From Glandiceps talaboti (taxonomy: Eukaryota > Hemichordata > Enteropneusta > Spengelidae): 55,000 nt of DNA. A program made the position numbers and the translations under genes. Shown here piece by piece: positions 10,679 to 26,804 of the stretch. The stretch covers positions 15,629,694 through 15,684,693 of the forward strand of contig NC_135552.1 in assembly GCF_964340395.1 (NCBI RefSeq). Direction: 5' to 3'. The notes under the pieces are model-generated. The model was not told the DNA's origin and made no database searches. It saw nothing but the letters and a program-made list of their open reading frames with translations. Numbering within the stretch: the first letter of the stretch is position 1; the number at the start of each line of letters is the position of its first letter.

Positions 10679-12574
10679 CATGTGTGAGGAAAACACACTT
10701 ACAAAATCTGGGAACTGGAGACACGTGATATAATAACATGCTCAGTTTAGAAAGCAGTTGCTATGTACATGTATGCTGTTTTATGATGATTGCATTTTCT
10801 CTCTCTCTCTCTCTCATATACAGACCATGGCATGAAAATTGTCTTTAGACGATTGGTTGCGAAATGAAATAGGTCAAGCTAGTTGAGATTGCGCAATTTG
10901 TACAGGATACACTCAGAAATCTCTATTGTGGTTTGGGGCGAAGTCATAATACCTCACAGAGTTAGGGGATTCACTCGTAAGGTCTCGTGTGGCTCGAGGC
11001 ACTGATAATACGGAATATCATTCAATCTAGATTTAGACAATTCCCTTATGATGTACAAACAGAAACATTAAAGAAAAATATACGCAATAAATCAGAAATG
11101 AGTTCATAGGCTCAAAAGTTAAAATGTTCCATCTGTAAATATAAGAAATTATAGTTCGGTGTGCTTTCCTTTCAGATGAACTAATATTGTGTTACGGTCT
11201 AAGGACGTCGACAATGATGATTTACCCCATATTGAAATGTCATCTCCGTTCTCATTTCTTGATTCTAGAGCCGAATAAAGTCGTAAACGATGGTAGAAAA
11301 TGATGATAGCATGACATCCAACTCAACATCTAGTTCAAAACAAACGACTCGCTTGGAGATATATAGCGTGTACGGTTCTTTATACGACATTTGAGTATAC
11401 GTACACAGGTGAAGAAAGATTTGCTCTTGCAAGGAGAAGTCACCGATCGCTATTAAAATGAACTCTTATTTCTTTCTGTTCACTCATGGTGCCTTGATAA
11501 AAAAAAACCACCCACGCAGTAAATAAAATCGCCGATATTCACCAACCTGGGGAAGCTGAGCTAGATAATGTAAATGATATAAATCCCACGAAGAATGATT
11601 CGTTATTCAAATTAATTGCATGCTCAAAATGTCACGTGTTGTTAGGGATAAAAAGCAGCTCCGGGTGACGGTAAAATGCATTACGAACGCTAGCTGTCGT
11701 TAAACAGGGGCAAAGACGATCGAGTTAAACGACGGCGGTCGTTCATGTAGCATGTAAGCCGTTCTATATTTAGTGTCCACATAGAATGTGCGTTTCTTAC
11801 TACTAGTACATACAGCATACTTTAGGGATAGCAGCTTGGTGTTCTCAACGCACATGTATTGTCGGGATTAATACTGCAACAGAATCAAACAACTGAGACG
11901 TTGACAGAATCACACCTTGGGTAAGTGTCACCATAAATATCTTTCAAAAAGAAGTTGAGTACTAGCAGTATATACCTTTTGCATGTTATTTACATAGCAC
12001 TTTCATAGTGGTTCATAATTCAAAATTTAGCGTTTGAATCATTTGGAACTTTCCCGCCAAATGCATATCTAAACAATACTGAGTGTACATGAATATGAAT
12101 GCACGCACTGATAAACGTCCACGTGATTATTAATCAAGGAATAACATACACTGTAGTTCATAGAAACATCGCAACTTAGCCATACACACACAGAGATATT
12201 CGAATCCATTTGCTGTCACTTGGCACGAAAGGTCTTGAACAAGGGATATCCGCAGGCCATTCTTTTTAATGCAAACTTCGGGGATAAGAGTAAAGGTGAC
12301 AGTATATCCAATGTGATGAAGACAGCGAACGTGAATAATTCAAACATGTCATATGAACCCATCATCTTAGTAGTGTGTAACCATCAGGGACTGATGTTTT
12401 GATGGAAAACGATATATATATTAACAGTCATCAATGTAAAAGACGAACGTATTTCTTAACGGTGAACAGCTTGAGATGGGCCAAGTCTTCATATTGAATT
12501 TTAGGCATCGAACAGACCCGCGTGTTACCCCCCCCCCCCCCACACTCACACAAACGACGTTTCTTCGAGTAGAC
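10679..12574. other. Non-coding; possible promoter and first exon around 11647-11920
   Basis: A TATA-like gataaaaag at 11647-11655, with CACGTG just upstream, precedes unique sequence that ends in a strong donor-like TTGG|GTAAGT at 11920/11921. No coding frame is present, so any exon would be 5' UTR. Otherwise nothing is seen except a small (TC)n near 10799-10815 and a C-run at 12530. Confidence 0.2.
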
Positions 12575-12600
12575 CATAGACCCTACATGTAGGGTCTATG
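12575..12600. repeat. Perfect 26-bp palindrome flanked by a direct repeat
   Basis: The two 13-nt halves (catagaccctaca and its complement) are perfectly inverted with no loop. The element is bordered on both sides by gagtagacc, which looks like a target duplication or a templated insertion. Confidence 0.7.
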
Positions 12601-13060
12601 AGTAGACCAAGAAAACCAGGAAAATATGATGAACGGTTATCAATATTGGACATATCAAAAGACGCGTACTGAAGAGGACCACCGAACGATAGATTTCTTG
12701 AGGGGAGGGGAGATAAAAGAGAGAGAGAGAGGCTTTTGTTGAAGCACTATATATAACACATGGCATTATAAGAAAACGTGACATTGTAACAAAACATAGC
12801 ACAAGTACTACATGTTATTCTCCCTTTATGTGTGCAATTATCTGATTTATAACGTTATCGCCAATGATATGACAGTCGTGATATACAGTTGCATATAAAT
12901 CTACATCATGACATAAAATAGCTGACCTATGTCAGGTACGGGCTGGACATCAATGGTTCTGAGTCTAGACACAGACTCTCTATCTCATCCTAATGATCAG
13001 AAATATTCACTTTTCACCAGTAGTGCTAAATCAGTTATCGTATAAAGCACTCTACAGATC

Positions 13061-15747
<2,687 letters not shown>

Positions 15748-16374
15748 GTCCACATTGAATATCGAGTACAGCGTGGGATACATTTAGCAAGTATATCACC
15801 ATCACTATTATTTCGCTATCTAGTGGATTTTATCGACTCCTGTTCAAAACGCACCTGGCGTTATTGTTTTGCTACAATACCATTTGTAATATGACTCTGG
15901 ACTAGATGCTAAGGTTACTTCATATTGGCTTATATAGCAACCTTTTACTTATCCCAAGAGACAATACCTTGCAATACATCTTGTCACAATTTGATGATAA
16001 ATTACTCAGAGTTTGGAGGTCACACAAGCAACAGTCTGGAAAATGACTTGTAGATCTATCTGTCTGCATCTTTTAAATAGAGTAAAAGGGGATATTTATA
16101 CCAATGCCTTTGTTAGAATGATCTATAAATGTCACAGATAATAAATCATCACCGCATTAATCTGTGCTAATGTTCCCATCCTCCCTTCTCCATAGTCCAT
16201 TTAATGGACTGTTCTGATCTGTTTGACATCATTTAGATGTTTAACTAGAATGACGTGACATATTGTGATTTATACCATGTTGGTAGGGATCAGAATGAAT
16301 ACTTCTGTCTTTAGCAGGTTTCTATGTGTATATACAATCTAGGAATATTGACATAGTATTGCCATAGTTTGCAA

Positions 16375-17180
16375 GTGTAGTGTGTGTGAATGCACACAAA
16401 CCATACACAGTGTGTGAAAATTCATACATACACCATACGCTGTGAATTCATACAAATCATAGTGTGTTTGTGTGAATTCATATAGACCATATAAATAGTA
16501 ACATACATAGTGTGTGAATTTACATAAACCATACAATGATTGGGAGTGTGTGTGGATTTTATATAAACCACAGTGTGTGAATTCATAAAGACCATACATA
16601 ATGTGTGTGAATTCATATATACCATACATAATGTGTGTGAATTCATATATACCATACATAGTGTGTGAATTCATATATACCAAACATAATGTGTGTGTGA
16701 ATACATATATACCATACATGTGTGTGAATACATATATACCATGCATAATGTGTGTGAATTCATATATACCATAATGTGTGTGAATACATATATACCATAC
16801 ATAATGTGTGTGAATTCATATTGACCATACATAATGTGTGTAAATTCATATAGACCATACATAATGTGTGTGAATTCATATAGACCATACATGTGTGTGA
16901 ATTCATATATATCATACATAACGTGTGTGAATTCATATATACCATACATAATGTGTTTGAATACAGTGTGAAATCATATTGACCATACATAATGTGTGTG
17001 AATACATATATACCATACAATGATACGCAGTGTGTCACACACATTATTCATTTAACCATACGATTTGTTTGTAGTGTGTGTACATTCATGCAATTAATAG
17101 TGGTTTTTTTAGATCCACACACAGTGTGTGTGAATGCATATAAACCATACAAAGTGTGTGAATTCATCAAGACCATACGT
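16375..17180 (+). repeat. 30-bp minisatellite, about 27 units
   Basis: The unit is accatacataatgtgtgtga followed by attcatatat. Most units include GAATTC. Minus-strand frames give a repeating MYGIYEFTH pattern, an artefact of a period that is a multiple of three. Confidence 0.95.
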
Positions 17181-19118
17181 ATTGTGGAGATGTAGTAAAA
17201 AGGTTTCGTCAGTATTTTTGGTAAATTTACTCACATCCAGAGAAATATTGAATAGGTTGACCAACAGATATTAGTAGAACGTATGATTCAGTCATTTGTA
17301 ATGTGTTTTGCATGTATATATAAGACATTAATGCCACTGACGTCATTAATTTACATTTATCAACATCGAATTATTGACATTTTTATGAAATGTTTAAAAA
17401 TAGTTGGTTGGATATCATTGACAACAGGATATTGACTGAGAATAGAAACATGTTTGATCTTTGACATCCGCAAATGAAAGCAAATCTGTACTCGTCTAAA
17501 TAAATCGAATGACATTTCTTTTAACTTCGAACGTCAACAACCAAACAAGTTCAGGAAAAGAACGATACAATATTACCACCGTGACGTCACATCTACTCGT
17601 TTTCAATCAAAGAATGTCATGTGAACAACATCCGGGCATCAATAATGGATGGCTGTGAAAATGATGTCAATCCGAAAACAGTTTTCGATTTATACATGCC
17701 GAAAACCACAACCTCCAAAAACACCAGTATTTAAACATATCGTTTTGTAAAGCCGTGTCGTCGATATTCGGACTGAAAGCATATTGATTGCATAACAAAA
17801 ATAGAAAGTGATGATGCCAGGGGTAAAGTAGGGTTATATGAATACAGACAAATGTTTTTTGCTGACAGGCAGATTATCTGTTCATAATAACAGTTGTAAC
17901 GAGTTATCTGCTCTCTTCACGTGCCACAGGCATCTACGCTTCTCTAAAACCTACTGTCTCCTCCCAAGTAGGGACCGTCCGATACTTGCCAACGACTACG
18001 CATGTCTACCAGACGAACTAAGATGTACATTGGCGTCTATGTTCCCTTTTATCTGAGTCCCGCCGACGATTAGATTTTGAATATTAATGATATTGTATCG
18101 TTTTTTACACAATTGTAAAGCGATCTAATGCAATTAGCTATGTGTGACGTACTTTCTCTCATAGGAGGTGTAATATTTCATAGATTGTTGTTTCCAGGGT
18201 CTACAGACTAAATATAACAACCTTTTGACGATATATTCCTACCTGTAAGGAGAAAAAATATTTCTACTAGTACTATGTATAGAGATTGATACATTTGTAG
18301 CAGCAGGATTCGTACGATATTTTCCTAAGAAAACGGCAATCTAAGCAATAACACGTGCCCCGGTGCTTTCTCTGACCAACTCTACAGGTTTAAAAGCCAG
18401 GCTTGGATTAATAACAATTCGATGTAAGAATACAGTTATCTGGTAGATCTATAAGAAAACATTGGCTCAGTGCAAACAAATAATCTAATCTAATTCTCAT
18501 GGTTTTACTGGTAAGATAACACTAATGCGAGAACCAGAGACTGAAACTCTCGCCTTTAAATCCTTAGGGTTAGACAAATGTTATTTTGTTCTCGCTGGCA
18601 AGTTTAGCAACACAGCACACTTGTTAGATGGTGAGAATTGGTGTCACAAAATGCACGTAACCGATTTGTAGAAATTTTAGAATCAATTGTAAGTGGTTAT
18701 CTCTGCCTGCAGCAGGCTTATGTGGCATGGTAACTTTTCTCCTTTTGGCACACCTGACACAGAGGCACATAATATACAAGAACATCTGAACAAGGTTGTC
18801 ATCCTTTGGGCCGAAATAAAGACGTCAATTTATCCTTATAAAAGTTAAATCTATAAAATTTGAATGAGGTGATGTGTGTATAAGACAAGTAGTACATAAA
18901 TCTGCTAAACTACTAAAAACTATTTAGTTTTAAAATGTTCATAAATACAAAATGCAATGGGGTTATATATTTCACACATAGTGTTATGGACTAACAACTC
19001 TATCAGCTTACGTTTTGTTGGTTGATTTTTGTACCAGGTATTCTAATATTCAAGAGTGATTCTAATATACAACTCTGTAAAGGGGAATATAAATTTTTGT
19101 TTTTGTTGCCATATATGG
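17181..19118. other. Non-coding, no gene seen
   Basis: AT-rich unique sequence with CRE octamers at 17338-17345 and 17582-17589. Confidence 0.5.
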
Positions 19119-19390
19119 AAACATTTCACCAACCTATCAGAGTATCACGTCAGTTGATTGGATAATGGAAATATCTCACCAAGATATCGTAGTATCAAGT
19201 CAATTGATTGGATAATGTGAATATCTCGTGAAGTTATCGGAGTCTCACGTCAGTTGAGTGGATAACGGGAATATCTAGTCAAGTTATCAAAATTTATTGA
19301 TTTGATTAGATAAGATTAGATTAGATTAGATGAGAGGATACCTAACCAAGTTATCGAAATATCATGTCAAATGATTTGATAATAGGAGTC
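19119..19390 (+). repeat. 50-bp degenerate tandem repeat
   Basis: Units begin near 19121, 19171, 19221 and 19271 (atatctcaccaagttatcg, tatcacgtcagttgattgga). A further diverged copy follows a short (TTAGA)n run. Confidence 0.8.
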
Positions 19391-19474
19391 CCATCATTAT
19401 TTATTGGTGCGCGATATCTGTATGTGTATCTATTTTAAGGATATAATAATATTGGTGAATAAACATCATTAATA

Positions 19475-19630
19475 TCTCACCAAGTTATCGGAATATCACC
19501 TCAATTACAAAATTCATTATTATAGCCCGGGTATCTGAATATCACATCAATTACAAGATTCATTATTACAGCCCGGGTATCTGAATATCACATTAATTAC
19601 AAGATTCATTATTATAGCCCGGGTATCTGA
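19475..19630 (+). repeat. 46-bp tandem repeat, about 3 units
   Basis: The unit contains gcccgggtatctgaatatca and attacaagattcattatta, at 19525, 19571 and 19617. It is related in part to the 50-bp repeat to the left (ttatcggaatatcacctcaa). Confidence 0.85.
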
Positions 19631-20642
19631 ATATTACAACCCATTTATATATCTGCCCTCGTCAACAAAAAATAGCCTTTTTTAAATAGTTAAGAAATGC
19701 CATCATTGTTAATTGCGGCATGCTCCTTTGTCACTGTCTCCTTAATAGATTCATGGTACGATGAAGACAGAAATATAGTGATATATGAGTATGCATTCTG
19801 TGAAGTAATACAAGGTTTTATAGTCCGACACAGAGTAAACAGTCGAAACACAACGGGCTTCTTTATTCTGTGGACAACATCGTAAAATAAACACAACTCT
19901 AAACACTTCCTATAAAACCGTGAAATAATAAGACTGTGTCAACACTTTCTGGGTGATTTATTGCGACATATCCTATGGGGTAATACCAGCCTGGTGATCA
20001 GGTTTCGTTTCTAGGATGACGAAATGTGTACTTTCTTACCTAATGCACACACTTTAATAAAATTAAACATGTGAAATTCTACATTCCAATAGGGTTTCCA
20101 TGTATAGAATGTCAGAGAGTAAGTGGTTGACTCGACTATGACTACTTTAAACACCCAGTCTGACAAATAACTAAGAAGAACCAATGTGTCATGCCCGCTT
20201 AAATATGCGGTTCAGGATGTAGTTAAGGTGGTGTAATTTCTTTGGTCTGTGGATAATCAATCTTTCCATTTCAAAAATGACATACTTGACAGCCAAGATA
20301 ACTACCAGTAAATGTATGTTGCAAGATATGATTATCATGATTTCGGAACTTTGGAAAAAATAGAAACTAGCACACAGATTTGAAGAAAAGAAATTAACGT
20401 AAGTTTCAACTATAATATAACTTTATAAGTTGCTTGTTTATGTCGTTGGAGCTATCATTGCTATATAGCTTTCGTAGAATAAGCACTAGCGTAGTCACAT
20501 GTTCATGACGTAGACAGGCTAATCAATAAGTTTCGAGTCATTAAAACATAAACAAAAATCATGAGAAGCAGTTGTAACCAGATAACGGTACCCCGCAGAG
20601 CACACACGGATTTGTTCTAATAAATTGTATTCTCTATTTCTC

Positions 20643-20716
<74 letters not shown>

Positions 20717-21645
20717 CTCATAATAGTGCTCGAAGTGCTATACTAGTTTGATTGTGTTTTTGTTTGTAAGACAGACTCTATATAGGTTCACTGCTAGGTG
20801 TAGTGTGCCAAGGCTGGTCCTGCTGTGACGTCACAGCCATACATGGCAATGACCTCGTGCAATGATCTCATTCAATGAGTCCGTGATCATGTCGAGTTCA
20901 AATACGTGTTAGTAAAGCCCGGTAGGCTATGGTTTGATGTATTGATTTGTTCTCTAGGGTTATCAAGCTACATCCAGGTTTATCTACTTGCCTTCAAGCG
21001 ATTTGTTTGTAAGACATCCTTTTGCAAAAATAATCTATACAGAAATACACAACGTATCCCTTGGTTTTTACGACAGTCACACTATCATACAAGGTCAAAC
21101 CAGAAGTAAACTGATTCATATATCCCTTTGATATCATTAACGTTTTAATATCCCCGCTGAATATATCATGTTATATGAGAATTAAAGCTTACAACCTTAA
21201 GTAACCACCTGATATAATACCTAACAATCATCAATTATGCAAATGACCAATTACAATTTACAACACGCGCGCTTTAAAGGAAGAGTACACTTTGTCATCG
21301 TCAGTGTACGTACACTGAGAAGTAAGCGAAATTTGAAGATTGCAGTCTTAAGATATTGCAGAATTACTTATAAATAATTAAGTATGTAAATGCATGTTTA
21401 CAAAGGATATACCCTCAACCTACATCAGACAACTGTGTCTTGTTATCGTCGATGGATATGCAAATTATATGAAATTCGAAGCTTCTATCGTTAAGGTATT
21501 GTGTAATTGCCAAAAATAATTAATTATGCAAATTACTTATTCAAATTTACAGTTATATCAACAGGCTGTATAGTGTACACGTTTGTCAGTATCAAAGTAT
21601 GTGTTGAATGAATATATAATTTGATGCTTGCATTCTTAAGACTCG

Positions 21646-21647
<2 letters not shown>
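19631..21647. other. Non-coding, no gene seen
   Basis: Apart from the (TC)n at 20647 it is AT-rich unique sequence. A CRE octamer lies at 20826-20833. Confidence 0.5.
20647..20712 (+). repeat. (TC)n microsatellite
   Basis: About 66 bp of uninterrupted TC. Confidence 0.97.
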
Positions 21648-21711
<64 letters not shown>

Positions 21712-21745
21712 CCACCACCACCACCACCATCATCATCACCATCAC
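21648..21745 (+). repeat. (TCA)n/(CAC)n trinucleotide array
   Basis: About 21 TCA units, then CAC units and a decayed CAC/CAT tail. Confidence 0.95.
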
Positions 21746-22557
21746 ACACCAACCACCATCACACCACTACGAAACCACCACTATCACCAATCAGCACCAC
21801 CACAATCATGAATGCACTTTTCGCTTCGATGGTCTAGTAAAATCGTACCTTTACTTAAACTAACCGATGTCTGTCGTAAACATTTTAGACCAAAATCTGA
21901 CTGGCTGGGACAGAATTATCAAATTGCTTTTGGCCAGGGGATTTGCACTAGGTGGATTTCAGTGTTACCATCCAATGTAATTAAAATGGCCCCAGTCTTA
22001 CTTTCCAATAATACCTCGGCCATTGCTGTGAGAAACTCGGGTATGAATAAAAAGTTTCCAATAATAATTTTTAACTAACACTATCTCCAAGGAATTCGAA
22101 AGTACACAAAAGCTGAATATTAGAAAACATGGCTTTTAAAAGTGTATGTCATTTGAGAGGACCAATTTTTCCATCGGCTGTCAAGAGTAGCAATTTTCTT
22201 TAGAAGACTATTTACAGACTGGCGAGGCAACGCCTTTTTCATATCAAAGTATATATTTGATATTAAAACTGATTAAAAAAACTACTCACCCAGTAAGATG
22301 TTCACTGGCGGCTATGTAATAAGACGATTACAAAGAAAGTGGATTTTTTCTTTTCTCAGTTCTATCTATTATGCATAGTACTTATTGACAATTGTCATTA
22401 AAATTTGATTATCTGCGCAAATCATCAAACATTCATTTATGAAAAATACATCAAAGGGCATTTACTGCAATCGAATGTGTATCTTATAGCGACGTATTCT
22501 ATACATCCTCGATGAATTAAAAAGCCTTTATGACTATTCTGAGTATTCATATATATG

Positions 22558-22621
<64 letters not shown>

Positions 22622-23920
22622 TACATACATGCATGATACAGACACACATACACACATGCATACATACATACATACATACATACATACATACATACATACA
22701 TACATACATACATACATACATACATACATACATACATACATACATACATACATACATACATACATACATACATACATACATTAGAGATAACCGAATCTAT
22801 TTTCTTTCTTACAATCTTATTGAAACCCCAAATCTGATAAAAATCCGATATAGCTACACGCCTTGATTTCTTTATTTACCTCTATTTCCTTATACTATCT
22901 TGGTTTTCGATTTTGTTTTTCCGGATGTGAATACCTTCTTCCGAGTTCCTAGGATCAAAACGTTAGCATGTAATACAATGGACACTATTGAAACAAAACC
23001 AAAGGTAATGCTAAGAATGAATAAATAGCCATCCACTACAAAGGATGTTATTCAGACTGGGAAAAACAACAACGTAGATCTCTTACGGTTGTAATCATGT
23101 TACATCCGATCATTCAGTGTCATGCATATCATTATCAAAATCCAACATGTGCAATGTCAATCGCCTTTCTCAACATACGTTGAGATGAAACTCAACTGCA
23201 GGCGGAAATATTATACTCCTTCAGTTGAACAGTCCTTTAGTAGAAGTGTATGCACCACTTCTTGTTCAATGTACAATTTAATCAAGGGATCGATTTGTTG
23301 TGATCTGGGTAGATTTACCTGTTTCATTTCAGTAAACACAACTGCGTCCATTTCATCTAGTCCATCAAATCCTGACCGTGTATCCATCAATAATCTCCTG
23401 AGACATATATAATAGTTATCGAGAACTAACAAGAAATCAGATCCCTTGTCTATTACTTGTGGTCAAGGTTACACAGGTTACCGATTACTCTATTTTAGCA
23501 CGTTTCCAACATATCGAAATGAACATGAAGATTTTAATAGGCACAATTAATGAATATTTATGCACTGAGGAAGATCGATTTTGAATGAAAGGATTATCAG
23601 CTGATTAACCATTTTGTTGGGAGTAGATACCCAATTGTCAAAGAGGACCAAACGGACAATATTGTTCATTACAGATGTTATTGAACCATATCCGATATAT
23701 GACACGACACTATTCACACACCACTTCATTAGTTTCAGCATACAACCGTTTTCCTTGATCTGTTTTATTGTTGCCGCATGCGTACGTGAGTTCAGTAGTG
23801 AAAACGTTAACGTGCCTTAGGTTCATATCTACCACCGTTCTTGTTCATAATATTATGCCACTATTTACATTTAAACTTCTCCTCGCCCCTAGTATTAAAA
23901 GTTAGAAGTGATGTATCATG
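21746..23920. other. Non-coding except the 22548-22781 microsatellite
   Basis: Frames of 60-96 codons on both strands overlap one another and lack domains. Confidence 0.5.
22548..22781 (+). repeat. (AT)n then (ACAT)n compound microsatellite
   Basis: (AT)n at 22548-22618 with two GT interruptions, a short mixed linker, then about 30 units of (CATA)n to 22781. Confidence 0.96.
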
Positions 23921-24002
23921 TTTGTATGTATGTATGTATGTATGTATGTATGTATGTATGTATGTATGTATGTATGTATGTATGTATGTATGTATGTATG
24001 TA

Positions 24003-24059
<57 letters not shown>

Positions 24060-24064
24060 CTGCC

Positions 24065-24101
<37 letters not shown>

Positions 24102-24140
24102 GCATGTCTGTGTGTGTGTACGTACGTACGTACGTACGTG
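23921..24140 (+). repeat. Compound microsatellite with stepwise unit changes
   Basis: Block order is (GTAT)n, (GT)n, (GTGC)n, GCCT, (GTCT)n, (GT)n, (ACGT)n. Neighbouring tetranucleotides mostly differ by one base. Confidence 0.96.
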
Positions 24141-24548
24141 TGCTTTTGTGTGTGTGATGAGTATGTATAAAAAGAATTATTTACAAAGATTGACTTTTTA
24201 TTCTTGTATCAAAGCATGCGACAGTCATAATGTTAAAATTTAATACCTAATGACCAGGTGAAGGCTGTGATAGTTGTTAGACATCACGTTTTGTCCTTGA
24301 TAATAAAAGAATACATTGCTATGGAACAAAAGGAACCCACCAAGCATATATTTAAAGTTATATATTTCTGAAAAACAGACAATAAGGAAGTTGATTAATA
24401 AATAAATTGACCATGATAATTAAACTATTTATGGTATATAAACTTAATAAAAACGGAGTTTATGCACGAAACATCACCACACTACTAACAAACGGTGCAA
24501 TATCTTTTCGTCACATTTCTTTTTTGATGTCCCTTCAAGGCAGACCGC

Positions 24549-24980
24549 ACTTTGACAACGTCCAAATAACCCCGCCAATACAGAAGGGAATAAGTCAGAA
24601 AGGTACATAACTTTTATGACTTCCACCCTCCGTTACAGAAAGTAGTAAGACACAAAGGTTTATATCTTATATGACTTCAAATAACCCCGCGGACACAGAA
24701 GGCAGTTAGTTACCATTGACTTCCAATAACCCCTCCGGTACAGAAGGCAATAAATTACCTTTGACTTCCAATAACCCCCCCCCCCCTCCGTACAGAAGGC
24801 AATAAGTCACCTTCGACTTCAAATAACCCCTCCGGTACAGAAGGCAATAAGTCACCTTTGACTTCAAATAACCCCTCCGGTACAGAAGGCAATAAGCCAC
24901 CTTCGACTTCAAATAACCCCTCCGGTACAGAAGGTAGTAAGTCACCAGCCATTCCGGTACAGTCTAATGGCAGTAAGTTA
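24549..24980 (+). repeat. 46-bp minisatellite, about 8-9 units
   Basis: The unit is aataacccctccggtacaga then aggcaataagtcacctttga then cttcaa. One unit has an expanded C-run near 24775-24788. Minus-strand LLPSVPEGLFEV frames are artefacts of the repeat. Confidence 0.9.
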
Positions 24981-25052
24981 TAGATGTATATACTTCAAGT
25001 TAATTTGTTGTTCTAATCTGTTCAGAGTGACGTCATCCCATATAAGCAACGT

Positions 25053-25132
25053 GCGATATCTCCAATGAGACGATGTAAAATATTACGAGATGTTGCCGGA
25101 TGTTACGAGATGTTACGAGATGTTGCCGGAAG
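25053..25132 (+). repeat. Short tandem repeat of gttacgagat / gttgccggat
   Basis: About four to five units of about 10-14 bp (acgagatgttgccggatgtt). Confidence 0.6.
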
Positions 25133-25829
25133 CAGTCATTCTGGTCTTTACTTAGTAGGTAATAACTATAGTCAATGGCTGCATTGTAGTGTAGGTTATC
25201 GCCTCTAAAAATAATCATATGTAAACCATAGTGGAAATTAATCAAATGCAGACATAATTGCACTGTGCCTATATTACATGGTTTATTTATAGGCCAGACT
25301 CAAGGCCTGTTGATTTAGGAGACATTCATAAAACGGGTCGGAAAAAATATATATATATTACATATCTGATATCTGTTGTCTACATATGTTTGTTTTACAT
25401 ATACCCAAATAGAGAATGCTGCATATTGTATCTGATCGCCTGGAATGTAGTATATAATTATAATCCATGAGAAAATTGTAATAGTGTCCTTTGAACATGC
25501 AAGAATTATAGTTTAATCACGACATGTCAACAAACAGGGACATATAGTCGTAAGATGTATTCGATCGGAAACCAAATGCCAATTGACAGAATGAGGTGAA
25601 TGTAGATTTGTTTAAAATTCTTTCGTGATGAAATGTTGGTAAGTGTACTCCTCTATGAATACAGTTCGTGTGTTTGTTATACAAAACAAAGTGCCAGATG
25701 AACTGGACTTTTCAAAGTGTGCAGGTTAATCTTCTTTATTTTGTATCAAGCTCAAGTTACTACTGTCAATGAATGTAATATTCGACCTATCTCTCTAATC
25801 GATTTTCTATTAGTAGTGACAAAGATTAG

Positions 25830-25830
<1 letters not shown>

Positions 25831-25925
<95 letters not shown>

Positions 25926-25985
25926 ATGTATGTATGTATGTATGTATGTATGTGTCTGTCTCCCTCCCCCCCCCCTCTCTCTCCA
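25831..25985 (+). repeat. Compound (GTCT)n-(GT)n-(GTAT)n with C-run and (TC)n
   Basis: About 16 units of TGTC, short GT, about 9 units of TATG, TGTC, a C-run and CTCTCTC. Confidence 0.96.
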
Positions 25986-26804
25986 GATGCATCGACAATC
26001 GATTCATAAACGAGTTTACAACAGGTGGACAGCTTCATATCTTCTTACTAAGGTCTCCGATATATAGGGACATATTCACAGTTCTATAAACATCTAACAA
26101 ATTCTGTTGAAACACTAACCATGTTTTTATAGCATCACATATATAAACATGCTTAGCTTTGCATGAGGAAAATTAACTTGCTCCATTCCCTCTTTCATCG
26201 ATTTTGATCACGTCAACGCTATTTCACACTTCCACGACAACGGATATTTCCTATTAGTCGTTATCAAAAAAGGTGCAGCGGTCGTGTCTCTGTCAGTTTC
26301 GCAATAAATCCAACATTTGAAGTTGTTTATTTGCACATATCACCATTGACTCCGTCTAGCAGCCCTTACAGTCGCCTCCCTATAAACACAAGATGAAGTT
26401 TTTTGCTTCGTCTCCTAGCACTTCATTCGATCATTGTCCACACTGTTGCCATGACCACGGCACAACCAAGTCGTTCGCCTTCATTTCGAAGGTAGTATAT
26501 TTTCTACAGTCATTGCTTTCCATTTTTGTAGCCCAGAGTTGTGAATTCAATAAGCTATATGTAATCATGTCGAAAATGGTGATGATTCTGATTACGTTTG
26601 AAGGGCATATATAGTAAAAGGTTGTAGTGAATGACAAGTAGCACTTATATTGGTTTTTACTAAATGTGTTGTGAACTGACATCGATGCTGACAATGTTTA
26701 GATCTCTCCTGAGACTAGTATTGAAATGAAGATAAATCTGAGTTAACGAAACGTTTGCCTTTTTTTCACTTTATAAATAGCATTAACAACACTGCTATTC
26801 TTGA

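Noticed and set aside
20906-21109. 67-codon frame ending in SHYHTRSNQK, reminiscent of some retroelement tails
   Set aside because: Only a few residues match, with no further LINE motif or 3' structure.
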